From Aurantiacibacter luteus (lineage in GTDB: Bacteria > Pseudomonadota > Alphaproteobacteria > Sphingomonadales > Sphingomonadaceae), in the NCBI RefSeq assembly GCF_001010945.1, contig NZ_LBHB01000002.1, positions 434,001 through 498,000 of the forward strand: a stretch of DNA of 64,000 nt, written 5' to 3'. A program made the position numbers and the translations under genes. The notes beneath the pieces are model-generated. The model saw only the letters and a list, made by a program, of their open reading frames with translations, was not told the origin of the DNA and made no database searches. Positions 1 to 8,371 of the stretch are shown one piece after another. Positions within the stretch are counted from its first letter, which is position 1, and every line of letters begins with the position of its first letter.

Positions 1-116
1 CGCTTACGTGCAAAGTGTCAACTTCGCCCTGGCAGTCAAACCGTTGACGACATTGCCTTTTCATCCGACAGGCTGCTTGACAGTGTCAACTTCGAGGGTG
101 CGGCCCCGGCGCGCCG
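1..116. promoter_or_regulatory. Left-edge intergenic region with a TTGACA/TGTCAA palindrome and a direct repeat
   Basis: The 13-mer AGTGTCAACTTCG occurs at 14-26 and again at 82-94. The second copy is part of a perfect palindrome, TTGACAGTGTCAA (77-89). The reverse strand therefore carries TTGACA -35-like hexamers. The only gene in the window next to it, the kinase, ends at 117 and reads leftward. The site more likely serves a gene beyond the left edge. A paired palindrome of this kind is typical of a TetR-type operator, but that is inference. Confidence 0.35.
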
Positions 117-1127
117 TCACCCCAGCTTCTCGTCCATCAGCGCCTTCAGGTCGGCCTCGGGCCGGGCGCCGTAGTGGCTGATGATCTCGGCTGCCGCGAT
201 GGCGCCGCGCCTCAGGCACCGTTCGGCATCCTCGCCGCGAGTGTGGCCGTAGAGGAAGCCCGCCGCGAACAGGTCGCCCGCGCCGGTGGTGTCGACGACC
301 TTGTCGATCGGCTCGGCGGCGACCTCGCTGCGCTTGCCATCGGCCATGCAGACCGCGCCCTTCGCGCTGCGGGTGGCGACGACGACGGGCACCTTGCCGT
401 CCAGCGCGGCGAGGCCGGCGTCGAAGTCCGCCTCGCCAGTCAGCGAGGCCAGCTCGTGTTCGTTGACGAACAGGATGTCGATCAGGCCGTCGGCGATCAG
501 CGCGCGGAAATCGTCGCCGTGGCGGTCGATGACGAAGCTTTCGCTGGCGGTGAAGGCGACTTTGCGCCCCGCGCCGCGCGCGACCTCGATGGCCCGGCGC
601 ATGGCGCTGCGCGGTTCCTCGGGATCCCACAGGTAGCCCTCGAGATAGAGCACGGCGGCGCTGGCGATCGTCTCGTCGTCCAATGCGGCGGGCGGCAGGA
701 ACTGGCTGGCGCCGAGGAAGGTGTTCATCGTGCGCTCGCCATCGGGCGTCACGAAGATCAGGCAGCGCGCGGTGGGCGGGTTGGCCTCGGTGTTGTCGGT
801 GGCGCGCACGGGCGTATCGAAATCGATGCCCATGGCGCGGATGTCGTGGGCGAAGATGGAGCCAAGCTGGTCGTCCGCCACCTGGCCGATGAAGGCGCAC
901 TGCGCGCCCATGGCGGCAAGGCCCGCCAGCGTGTTGGCCGCCGAACCGCCCGAAATCTCGCGCGCGCTGCCCATGGCATCGTAGAGCTCGCCCGCACGCG
1001 CGGTGTCGACCAGCGTCATGCCGCCCTTGGCGAGGCCCAGTTCCTCCACCAGCTCGTCCGAAGAGGGGGCCATCACGTCGACAATGGCATTGCCGATGGC
1101 GATTACGTCGTAACGGGGAGCGGTCAT
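117..1127 (-). CDS. PfkB-family kinase, adenosine kinase-like
   Basis: This is a 336-residue ribokinase/PfkB-family sugar or nucleoside kinase, probably a cytoplasmic adenosine kinase-type enzyme. The first PfkB signature is visible as SGGSAANT near residues 58-66. The second is DTTGAGDLFAAG at 279-290, with GAGD forming the anion hole and Asp285 as the likely catalytic base. The start at 1127 was chosen because CTCAGGAGAACCC lies just upstream and the protein then begins directly with the first strand (DVIAIGNAIVDV). A longer reading from 1214 adds low-complexity sequence. The gene stands alone, divergent from the EI24 gene. Family assignment is firm; the exact substrate is not shown by the sequence. 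Confidence 0.88.
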   Translation of the reverse strand: MTAPRYDVIAIGNAIVDVMAPSSDELVEELGLAKGGMTLVDTARAGELYDAMGSAREISGGSAANTLAGLAAMGAQCAFIGQVADDQLGSIFAHDIRAMGIDFDTPVRATDNTEANPPTARCLIFVTPDGERTMNTFLGASQFLPPAALDDETIASAAVLYLEGYLWDPEEPRSAMRRAIEVARGAGRKVAFTASESFVIDRHGDDFRALIADGLIDILFVNEHELASLTGEADFDAGLAALDGKVPVVVATRSAKGAVCMADGKRSEVAAEPIDKVVDTTGAGDLFAAGFLYGHTRGEDAERCLRRGAIAAAEIISHYGARPEADLKALMDEKLG

Positions 1128-1207
1128 GGGTTCTCCTGAGGAATTATGGGCGGCTGCGGCCGGCGCGGCGTTGACTTGGCGAAAGGCGCGGGCAATCGCA
1201 AGCGGCG

Positions 1208-1906
1208 ATGGCAACGGTCCCCACCTCGCTTGCGCTCGGCTTCGGGCAGCTGTTCGACGGCGCGGTGCTGCGCATCCTGCTGAAAAGCGTGGCGGTGACG
1301 CTGGCGATCTTCATCGCGGTGGCCGTGGGCGGGGTCTGGCTGATCGACTGGGCGCTGGCGGGCGCGGGGCTGGAGGACACGGCCTTTGCCGGCGCAGGTC
1401 CGCTGCGCGAGGCGATCTCGCTGCTCGCCACGATCCTCGGCCTGTGGCTCGGCTGGCGACTGGTGGCCATGGCCGTGGTGCAATTCTACGCCGAGGACGT
1501 GGTGCGCGCGGTGGAGCGGCGGCACTACCCGGCCGAGGCGAGCGCGGCGCGCGAGGTGCCGTTCGGCCTCTCCATGCGCTACGCCACTCGCTCGCTTCTG
1601 CGCGCGCTGCTGGCGAACCTCGCCGCGCTGCCTGTGGCGGCCGTGCTGCTGGTGACGGGGGTGGGCACGTTTGTTGTGTTCTGGCTGGTCAACGCCGTGC
1701 TGCTGGGGCGCGAGTTGCAGGACATGGTCTGGCTGCGCCACCGGCAGGGGGAGGACGATCTCGCCCCGATCTCGCGCGGACAGCGGCTTGCGCTCGGCGG
1801 CGTCATCGCGGCGCTGCTGGCCGTCCCCTTCCTCAACCTCGTCGCCCCGGTGCTCGGCGCGGCGAGCGCGACACATCTCGTTCATCGCAGCGCCCGCAGG
1901 AGTTGA
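1208..1906 (+). CDS. EI24 domain membrane protein
   Basis: A 232-residue integral membrane protein of the EI24/CysZ-like family. Hydrophobic helices are visible near residues 20-45, 68-92, 128-160 and 185-215. The CysZ branch includes sulfate permeases, but many EI24 proteins have no established substrate, so no transport role is claimed. It is divergent from the kinase gene, and its stop lies only 7 bases before the lipoprotein start, so the two probably share a transcript. No signal peptide is needed because the N-terminus leads straight into the first membrane segment. Confidence 0.75.
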   Translation: MATVPTSLALGFGQLFDGAVLRILLKSVAVTLAIFIAVAVGGVWLIDWALAGAGLEDTAFAGAGPLREAISLLATILGLWLGWRLVAMAVVQFYAEDVVRAVERRHYPAEASAAREVPFGLSMRYATRSLLRALLANLAALPVAAVLLVTGVGTFVVFWLVNAVLLGRELQDMVWLRHRQGEDDLAPISRGQRLALGGVIAALLAVPFLNLVAPVLGAASATHLVHRSARRS

Positions 1907-1913
1907 CACCCCT

Positions 1914-2342
1914 ATGCGTCTGATACCCCTCGCCTTTTCCACCTTGCTGCTCGGCGCCTGCGCCACGGCGGTGCCGCAACAGGCTCCGCCCGCGCCCGCC
2001 CGCCCGCCGCAGACCAACCAGGTCCCGCCGAGTCGTCCGCCGCAGGTGGCGAGCGCGGCAGGCTTCATCGCGCCGCAGGTGATGGAGGGGGCCGGGCTTT
2101 CCGGCGTGATCCGCGAGGGCGAACGCGCGCTCGCAGCCCGCTTCGGCACGCCGCGCCTGAACGTGGTGGAAGGCGACATGAAGAAGCTGCAATTCGCCGG
2201 GCAGGCCTGCGTGCTCGACGTGTTCCTCTACCCGCTCTCGCCGGGCGCGGAGCCGGTGGCGACCTGGGTGGAGGCGCGGCGCGCGTCGGACGGGGCCGCG
2301 GTGGACCGGGCGGCCTGCGTGCAGGCCTTGTCGCGGCGCTAG
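1914..2342 (+). CDS. Proline-rich lipoprotein
   Basis: A 142-residue predicted lipoprotein of unknown function. The N-terminus is a type II signal peptide with the lipobox LLGAC (Cys at about 14). A proline-rich stretch follows (residues 20-45), then a compact C-terminal domain with two more cysteines that could form a disulfide in the periplasm. The ATG at 1914 is only 7 bases after the EI24 stop, so co-transcription is likely. I do not recognise a named family; small lipoproteins of this type are common in Sphingomonadales. Confidence 0.75.
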   Translation: MRLIPLAFSTLLLGACATAVPQQAPPAPARPPQTNQVPPSRPPQVASAAGFIAPQVMEGAGLSGVIREGERALAARFGTPRLNVVEGDMKKLQFAGQACVLDVFLYPLSPGAEPVATWVEARRASDGAAVDRAACVQALSRR

Positions 2343-2498
2343 TCGGCGTCGAATTCGAGCGGCGCGGCGGCCCCGCCCTGCATCGGCAGCGGATCGCGCG
2401 GGGGTTCGGCAGGGACGGCAAGGCCGGACTCGGGCGGCTTGCGATTGGCCCGTCGTGCTTCCCTTGCCTTTTTCGCGCGATACGTCGCCGCGATTCAT
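2341..2498 (-). pseudogene. Possible small broken or frameshifted gene
   Basis: The reverse strand from about 2485 to 2341 reads as a protein-like tail: a basic segment (RAKKAREARRANRK), then a proline- and acid-rich end (PLEFDAD, stop at 2341). No ATG, GTG or TTG precedes it in frame; a TGA lies directly upstream. An ATG at 2498 is one base out of frame. Dropping one base in GGCGACG (about 2487-2493) would join that ATG to the protein-like frame and give a protein of about 51 residues. This could be a pseudogene, a sequencing error or chance. It lies just downstream of sufA. Confidence 0.3.
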
Positions 2499-2579
2499 TG
2501 CGGAGGGGTGAAGCCCCTGCTGGGCCGGGGACGATCGCCGGTGGTGTCGTGGAAGGAATGGGTGAATTTCATGCGCCGA

Positions 2580-2945
2580 TCATACCATGAAGCTCTCGCC
2601 GCAACCACAGGCGCCCTTGGCGTTGGGATTGGCGAAGACGAAACCGGCGGTGAAATCGTCCTCCACCCAGTCCATCGTGCTGCCGACGAGGTAGAGCACG
2701 CTTGCCCCGTCGATGTAGAACGTGCCGCCGGGCGTTGCGATCTTCTCGTCGAAGGCAGCTTCCTCGGTGACGTAATCGACCGAATAGGCGAGGCCCGAGC
2801 AGCCGCGCCGCGGGGTCGAGAGCTTGACGCCGATGGCATCGGCCGGCGCCTTGCCCATCAGCTCGGCCACGCGCCCCTCGGCGGCGGGGGTTAGCACGAC
2901 GGCGGCCTTGGGGGCTGGGCGGGAGCGGGTGGCGGTGTCGGTCAT
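2580..2945 (-). CDS. sufA: A-type iron-sulfur carrier protein SufA
   Basis: A 121-residue HesB/IscA/SufA-family protein that carries iron-sulfur clusters from the SUF scaffold to target enzymes in the cytoplasm. The three conserved cluster-binding cysteines are present: Cys49 in GCSG, and Cys113 and Cys115 in the C-terminal CGCGESF motif. Length and motif spacing are normal for the family. It is the last recognisable gene of the SUF operon and overlaps the upstream GNAT gene by 4 bases (ATGA). A second A-type carrier lies at 34050-34376; this one is named SufA because of its operon. Confidence 0.92.
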   Translation of the reverse strand: MTDTATRSRPAPKAAVVLTPAAEGRVAELMGKAPADAIGVKLSTPRRGCSGLAYSVDYVTEEAAFDEKIATPGGTFYIDGASVLYLVGSTMDWVEDDFTAGFVFANPNAKGACGCGESFMV

Positions 2946-3745
2946 AGCGTCTTCTCCCAGAACTGGGCACTGCCCAGCGCATCGGCAAGGGCGTAGTTGG
3001 CAAAGCCATGGCGCGCGTAGAGCGCCTTTGCACCCTCGTTGCCGGAGAGCACCTCCAGCGTGATCTTGCAGGCTCCGCGCGCCCGCGCCTCGTCCTCGAC
3101 GGCCTTCAGCAGCGCCGTGCCCACGCCGCAGCCGCGCCGGACCGGCACTACGGCGAGGTCATGGATGTTGACCAGCGGCGCGCAGGCAAAGGTGCTGAAG
3201 CCCATGAAGCAGTTGGCCAGGCCAATGGGCGTTCCGCCCTCCAGCGCCAGCAGCGAGAAGGCGCCCGGCACCTCGGCCAGCGCGGGGGCGAGCCGCTCGC
3301 GGTGCGATTTCGGCAGCGCCTTGCCGCCGCCGTTGACGCTGCGGGCATAGCTGTCGAGCAGCATGAACAGGGCGCCCGCATCGAAGGGGTCGGCATAATC
3401 GGCCATGCGTATGCTCAGTGGCTGGCCGAGGCGGCGGGCGGCCTTCTGCTCGCGGAACAACGCGATTTCCTCGCGCGCTACGGGCGTGAAGCCGCTGTCG
3501 TCGCCGCTCTCCAGCGTATCGGCGTTGAGCCAGATCGTGCCGATCGAGGTCGCCGCGCGTTGTTGCAGGCCCTCGTCCTCGGAGGCGTCGGAGGCCACTT
3601 CGATCAGCAGCGGCAGTCCGGCGGGATCGTCGTCCATGATGCTTACCGCGTACTCACGCTCGTAGGTTTCGCGCGAGCGGTCGGCGAGTATCAGCCTTGC
3701 GTCGTCCGGTCCCGTGTCGGGCTGGAGAGGCGGCGAGCCGCTCAC
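2942..3745 (-). CDS. GNAT acetyltransferase with an unassigned N-terminal domain, in the SUF operon
   Basis: A 267-residue protein. The C-terminal 154 residues are a GNAT N-acetyltransferase; the acetyl-CoA loop is seen in VVPVRRGCGVGTALL and a C-terminal GNAT strand in LYARHGF. The first 113 residues form an acidic region (MDDDPAGLPLLIEVASDASE and following) that I cannot assign. The GTG start at 3745 overlaps the sufT stop as GTGA, matching other junctions of this operon. A shorter product starting at the internal Met114 would be GNAT alone. Substrate unknown. Operon position suggests a link to iron-sulfur stress or assembly, but this is inference. Confidence 0.75.
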   Translation of the reverse strand: MSGSPPLQPDTGPDDARLILADRSRETYEREYAVSIMDDDPAGLPLLIEVASDASEDEGLQQRAATSIGTIWLNADTLESGDDSGFTPVAREEIALFREQKAARRLGQPLSIRMADYADPFDAGALFMLLDSYARSVNGGGKALPKSHRERLAPALAEVPGAFSLLALEGGTPIGLANCFMGFSTFACAPLVNIHDLAVVPVRRGCGVGTALLKAVEDEARARGACKITLEVLSGNEGAKALYARHGFANYALADALGSAQFWEKTL

Positions 3746-4245
3746 AGCATGCCCAGTTCCAGCCGCGCCTCGTCGCTCATTTTCGACGGGTCCCACGGCG
3801 GGTCCCAGGTCACGACGACCTCGGCATCGCGCACGCCGGGCAGGCTCATCACGCGCAGCTCGATTTCGCCGGGCATGGTCTCGGCCACGGGGCAGTGCGG
3901 GGTGGTGAGCGTCATCGTCACCTTCACGTCCGCGTCCTCTGCCACCTCGACGTTGTAGATGAGGCCCAGGTCGTAGATGTTCACCGGGATTTCCGGGTCG
4001 TAGATGTCCTTCAGCGCCTCGATCACGCTGTCGTAGATTTCTCCGCCCGGCTCTCCCGCGGGCACGCTTTCGGGCTTGGCGGCGAGGAAGCCTTCGAGAT
4101 AGTCGCGCTTGCGCTCGAGCTTGGCACCCGCAGTTTCTTCCGGCTCCACCGCGTCGGAAACGCGAGCGCGCGGCGGTTTCTCAACTACCTGCTCCACTGG
4201 CGAAGGAGCGACCACGTAGTCGGTCTTGTCGTCTGGCTTGTCCAT
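3742..4245 (-). CDS. sufT: SUF assembly protein SufT (MIP18/DUF59 family)
   Basis: A 167-residue protein whose C-terminal 100 residues are a DUF59/MIP18 domain, the fold of SufT and eukaryotic CIA2, which help mature iron-sulfur proteins. Diagnostic segments are DIYDPEIPVNIYDLGLIY and TTPHCPVAETMPGE, the latter with the conserved cysteine, plus the C-terminal WDPPWDPSKMS. The N-terminal 65 residues are a charged, proline-rich extension often seen in alphaproteobacterial SufT. Its ATG overlaps the sufS stop (ATGA at 4245), showing translational coupling within the SUF operon. Confidence 0.92.
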   Translation of the reverse strand: MDKPDDKTDYVVAPSPVEQVVEKPPRARVSDAVEPEETAGAKLERKRDYLEGFLAAKPESVPAGEPGGEIYDSVIEALKDIYDPEIPVNIYDLGLIYNVEVAEDADVKVTMTLTTPHCPVAETMPGEIELRVMSLPGVRDAEVVVTWDPPWDPSKMSDEARLELGML

Positions 4246-5444
4246 CAGCCGAAAATCCTCTTGGTGCGTTCGATCCCGCGGATCAGCGCGGCGACATCGT
4301 CCTCGTCGGAATAGATGCCGAAGCTGGCGCGGGCTGTTGCGGGGACGCCGAGATGCGCCATCAGCGGCTGCGCGCAGTGGTGCCCGGCGCGGATGGCGAC
4401 GTCTTCCTCATCCAATATGGTGCCGAGGTCGTGCGGATGCACCCCGCGAATCGCGAAACTGACGATACCGGCGCTGTCCTCGGGACCGAACAGGGTGACG
4501 TCGTTCATCGCGCCCAGCGCCTCGCGCGTGGCTTTCACAAGCCGCCCCTCGTGCGCGTGGATCGCCTCCAGCCCGGCCTTGGCGGTGTAATCGCAGGCAG
4601 CGGCGAGCCCGATGGCCTCGACGATGGCGGGGGTGCCCGCCTCGAATCGCTGCGGCGCGGGAGCGTAGGTGGTGCGCTCGAACCCGACCGCCTCGATCAT
4701 CGCCCCGCCACCCTGCCACGGGGGCATGGCATCCAGCAGTTCGGCCCGGCCCCACAGCGCGCCGATGCCGGTCGGGCCGTAGAGCTTGTGGCCGGAAAAG
4801 GCGTAGAAGTCGCATTCCAGCGCGGCGACATCGACCGGCAGGCGCGGCACGGCCTGGCACCCGTCGAGCAGGAGCTTCGCGCCGACCGCGTGCGCCAGAT
4901 CGGCGGCGCGCCGCGCATCGAGCACGGAACCGAGCACGTTGGAGACGTGGGCGAAGCTCACCATCGCGTGCTCGCGCGTCAGCATGGCCTCGGCGGCGTC
5001 GAGGTCGATGCGGCCGTCCTCGGTCAGCGGGCAGACGTCCACCTGCCAGCCGGCGAGCTGCCAGGGCACGATGTTGGAGTGGTGTTCGAGCTGGCTCAGC
5101 AGCACGCGGCGCCCATGTCCGACAACTCCGGGGTAGCTGTAGGCGACCAGGTTGATCGCCTCAGTCGCGCCGCGGGTGAAGACGATCTCCTCCTCGCGCC
5201 CGCCGATAAACGAGGCCACCCGCCGCCGCGCCGCCTCGTAGCCCAGCGTCATCTCCGCCGAGCGGCCGTAGACGCCCCGGTGAACCGTCGCGTAATCCGC
5301 CCCGATGGCGCGCGTCACGGCGTCGATCACGACTTGCGGCTTCTGCGCGGTGGCGGCGCTGTCGAGGTAGTGCCACGGCTTGCCCGCCGCAGTGACGAGG
5401 CCGGGGAAGTCGGCCTTGCGGGAGAGGGTCGCAATCTCGCTCAC
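4245..5444 (-). CDS. sufS: Cysteine desulfurase SufS
   Basis: A 399-residue class V PLP-dependent aminotransferase-fold enzyme that takes sulfur from L-cysteine for cluster assembly. The PLP lysine is Lys220 in SGHKLYGP. The persulfide-forming Cys357 sits in RAGHHCAQP, the short-loop arrangement typical of type II (SufS) desulfurases. The GTG start at 5444 overlaps the sufD stop (GTGA), so it is preferred over longer readings. No SufE or SufU gene is visible in this operon, so its sulfur acceptor must be encoded elsewhere. Confidence 0.95.
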   Translation of the reverse strand: MSEIATLSRKADFPGLVTAAGKPWHYLDSAATAQKPQVVIDAVTRAIGADYATVHRGVYGRSAEMTLGYEAARRRVASFIGGREEEIVFTRGATEAINLVAYSYPGVVGHGRRVLLSQLEHHSNIVPWQLAGWQVDVCPLTEDGRIDLDAAEAMLTREHAMVSFAHVSNVLGSVLDARRAADLAHAVGAKLLLDGCQAVPRLPVDVAALECDFYAFSGHKLYGPTGIGALWGRAELLDAMPPWQGGGAMIEAVGFERTTYAPAPQRFEAGTPAIVEAIGLAAACDYTAKAGLEAIHAHEGRLVKATREALGAMNDVTLFGPEDSAGIVSFAIRGVHPHDLGTILDEEDVAIRAGHHCAQPLMAHLGVPATARASFGIYSDEDDVAALIRGIERTKRIFG

Positions 5445-6187
5445 GCTGCATCCCCCAGAGCATCGAGCGCCGCGTCGAGCAGCGCATCGCGCTCGGCCTC
5501 GACCGGGTGCGCGGCGTAGGCATCGGCGATGAAGGCGCGCACCAGCAGCTTGCGCGCCGCCTCGGGCGGCAGGCCGCGCGCGGCCATGTAATAAGCCGCC
5601 GCTTCGTCCATCTGGCCGATCGCGGCGCCGTGGGCGCATTTCACGTCGTCGGCATAGATTTCGAGTTCCGGCTTGGCGTTGGCGCTTGCGCCGCGCTCCA
5701 GCAGCAGGGCGCGGAAGTTCTGCGCCGCGTCGGTCTTCTGCGCGTCGCGGGCGACTGCGAGCTTGCCGAGGAAATTGCCCGTCGCACCGCCCCAGTGAAC
5801 TGCGCGCACGATCTGGTCGCTGGTTCCATTGGGCTCGGCATGGGAGACGCGGGTGACGAACTCGCGCGTCGCCTCACCGCCGCCGATGGTCACGCCGCCG
5901 AACTGGAAATGCGCGCCCCGACCCAATTCCACCTCGACCTCGAGCCGGGTGTAGCTGGAGGCGCTGGCGAGGGCGAAGATTTCCGCCCGCGCGCCCTCGC
6001 CCACGGTCAGGCGCACGCGGTGCACGCCGGGGTGGCTGTCGTCGAGGAGCAGGTCCTTGCGCCGCACCTCACCGGGCGCGAGCGTAGCCTCGTGCCAGAC
6101 GTCGAGATCGGCAGGCGCGAGGCGTTCGAGCTCGGCAGCATCGGCGTAGCGCCAGTCCTCGTCGCGGGTGGTCGGAAGGGCGCTCAT
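5441..6187 (-). CDS. sufD: Fe-S cluster assembly protein SufD
   Basis: A 248-residue SufD homologue, the partner of SufB in the SufBC2D scaffold. It is much shorter than E. coli SufD (about 420 residues) but keeps the beta-helix core and the C-terminal helical segment (KCAHGAAIGQMDEAAAYYM, then GLPPEAARKLLVRAFI), the region that contacts SufC. Compact SufD proteins of this size appear in alphaproteobacteria. The ATG at 6187 overlaps the stop of the upstream transporter gene (ATGA), and its own stop overlaps the sufS start. Confidence 0.92.
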   Translation of the reverse strand: MSALPTTRDEDWRYADAAELERLAPADLDVWHEATLAPGEVRRKDLLLDDSHPGVHRVRLTVGEGARAEIFALASASSYTRLEVEVELGRGAHFQFGGVTIGGGEATREFVTRVSHAEPNGTSDQIVRAVHWGGATGNFLGKLAVARDAQKTDAAQNFRALLLERGASANAKPELEIYADDVKCAHGAAIGQMDEAAAYYMAARGLPPEAARKLLVRAFIADAYAAHPVEAERDALLDAALDALGDAA

Positions 6188-6782
6188 GCCGCCAGCTCCC
6201 GGCGTTCCTTGCGGGCCGCCTTGTAGATGTCGCCGGCCGCGTCGAGGTTCAGCACGAACAGCGCCGCGCCCACGATCAGGTCGGGCCAGAAGCTGTGCCA
6301 CAGGCTCGCGGTGACGAGCGCCGCCGCGATGATGGCGACATTGCCCAGCGCGTCGTTCCGCGCCGCGAGCCACGCCGCCGCGCCCAGGCTCCCGCCCGTG
6401 CCACGATGGCGTGCGAGCATGGCGGCGCACACAAGATTCACCGCCAGCGCGCCCGCGCCGATCAGCCCGAGCGCGAAGGGTTCGGGCACGCCGCCACCGC
6501 TGATCTTGAACCACGCGGTCCACAGCGCGGCAAAGGCGGGCAGCAGCGCAAAGGCCGCGAGCACGACGCCCAACTTGGCGCGCGCCGAAATGCTCCAGCC
6601 GAGCGCGAGGACGATGAGCAGGTTGACCGCCGCGTCCTCGAGGAAATCGGCGCTGTCGGCGAACAGCGCGACCGAACCAATGATCGGCGCGGCGACCACC
6701 TCGACCGCGAAATACGCGACGTTCAGGCCCGCGACGACCAGCGCGGTGCGGCGCAAGGCGTGCTCGGATGGCATGGCCAGGC

Positions 6783-6786
<4 letters not shown>
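6184..6786 (-). CDS. Short cation-diffusion-facilitator-type transporter within the SUF operon
   Basis: A 200-residue membrane protein with about six hydrophobic segments, resembling the transmembrane half of CDF metal-cation exporters. The metal-site helix is seen as FADSADFLEDA (residues 43-53), and a second acidic pair occurs in RNDALGN. It lacks the C-terminal cytosolic domain of typical CDF proteins of about 300 residues. It sits between sufC and sufD with 4-base overlaps on both sides, so it is made with the SUF proteins. A role in iron or other metal handling during cluster assembly is inference; the transported ion cannot be read from the sequence. Confidence 0.78.
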
Positions 6787-7515
<729 letters not shown>

Positions 7516-7529
<14 letters not shown>

Positions 7530-8049
7530 GGGGTTTCCTGTAGCCGCGCTCTTTCTCGGCACGGGCATCGCGTTCGAACTGCTTCTGTTCGGCGTGGCGG
7601 GTCTTCTTGTCGGCGATCCGGAGGCGCATCCCGGCGGTGATGCGGGCGAGCACATCGTCGATGTTGTCGAGAATATCGGCCGCCTTGATGTGCATCACCC
7701 GGATGCCCACGCTCTCGAGGCTCTTGTCGCGGCGGCGGTTGAGCGCCTCGTCGTCGCCGTCCTCGTCGATGACGATGGCCATGCCGAGGTTGTGGCAATT
7801 GAAATCGACGATGGCGCTGCCGACCACGGCGAAGCGCTTGAAGGTGTAACGGCCGAGATCCGCCTTGGCGAAACGCTCGGCCAGCGCCTTGTGCGCGGGG
7901 GAGGCATGCCGCTTCATCTCGCGCGCCCGGTCGTGCAGCGCATCGAGCCGCGACTCGCTGATCTCCCACCCGCGCCCCTTCTTCTTAAGTGCGGGGGCTT
8001 CGGCGTCGTCTGACGAATCGCGGAGCTGGAGGGTCTTGCGGTCAGTCAT
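7516..8049 (-). CDS. DUF559-like restriction-endonuclease-fold protein
   Basis: A 177-residue protein resembling the DUF559 family, which shares the Vsr-type endonuclease fold. The core reads as FKRFAVVGSAIVDFNCHNLGMAIVIDEDG, with an Asp in IVDF and an acidic cluster at the position of the metal-binding strand, then ALNRRRDKSLESVGIRVMHI. Both termini are highly charged. Its place between sufB and sufC, overlapping the genes on both sides, implies production with the SUF machinery. Whether it is an active nuclease or a nucleic-acid-binding relic is unknown. Confidence 0.72.
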
Positions 8050-8371
8050 TACTCGCTTCCGTCAGTTCCGAGGCAAGTGTCTCAGCTTTTCTGAAGCTCT
8101 CGTCCAAAACTTGCTCCAAGGTATGAGCGGTCGCGGACGCTGCTGTGTGCTGCTGCCTGCCCTTACTATTATTGTGGCAGACATGGACCGTGGTCTTGCC
8201 GTCTTTCGGCTCATCCACCCAGAGCTGCACACTCTTGGCTAACGTGACGAGCCAATAGAGCGTCCTAACGTCCCAGCCTCGGTCGTCTCGGATCCAATCA
8301 ACCCCCTGCCGGACGGCCCAGCTGTCGAGAATCGGGTCGATGCTCGAGTAATCGGCTGTGACGTAGTTCAC
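8042..8371 (-). CDS. Uncharacterised 109-residue protein in the SUF operon, atypical composition
   Basis: I do not recognise this protein. Its GTG start at 8371 overlaps the sufB stop (GTGA), and its end overlaps the DUF559 gene by 8 bases, so it is translated as part of the SUF operon. It is soluble, with a tryptophan-rich central part ([28 protein letters not shown]) followed by a polar, histidine-containing segment and a C-terminal amphipathic helix. Base and codon use differ clearly from its neighbours: A/T-ending codons such as AAT, AGT and ACA are frequent. This suggests recent insertion into an old operon. Confidence 0.65.
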   Translation of the reverse strand: MNYVTADYSSIDPILDSWAVRQGVDWIRDDRGWDVRTLYWLVTLAKSVQLWVDEPKDGKTTVHVCHNNSKGRQQHTAASATAHTLEQVLDESFRKAETLASELTEASND

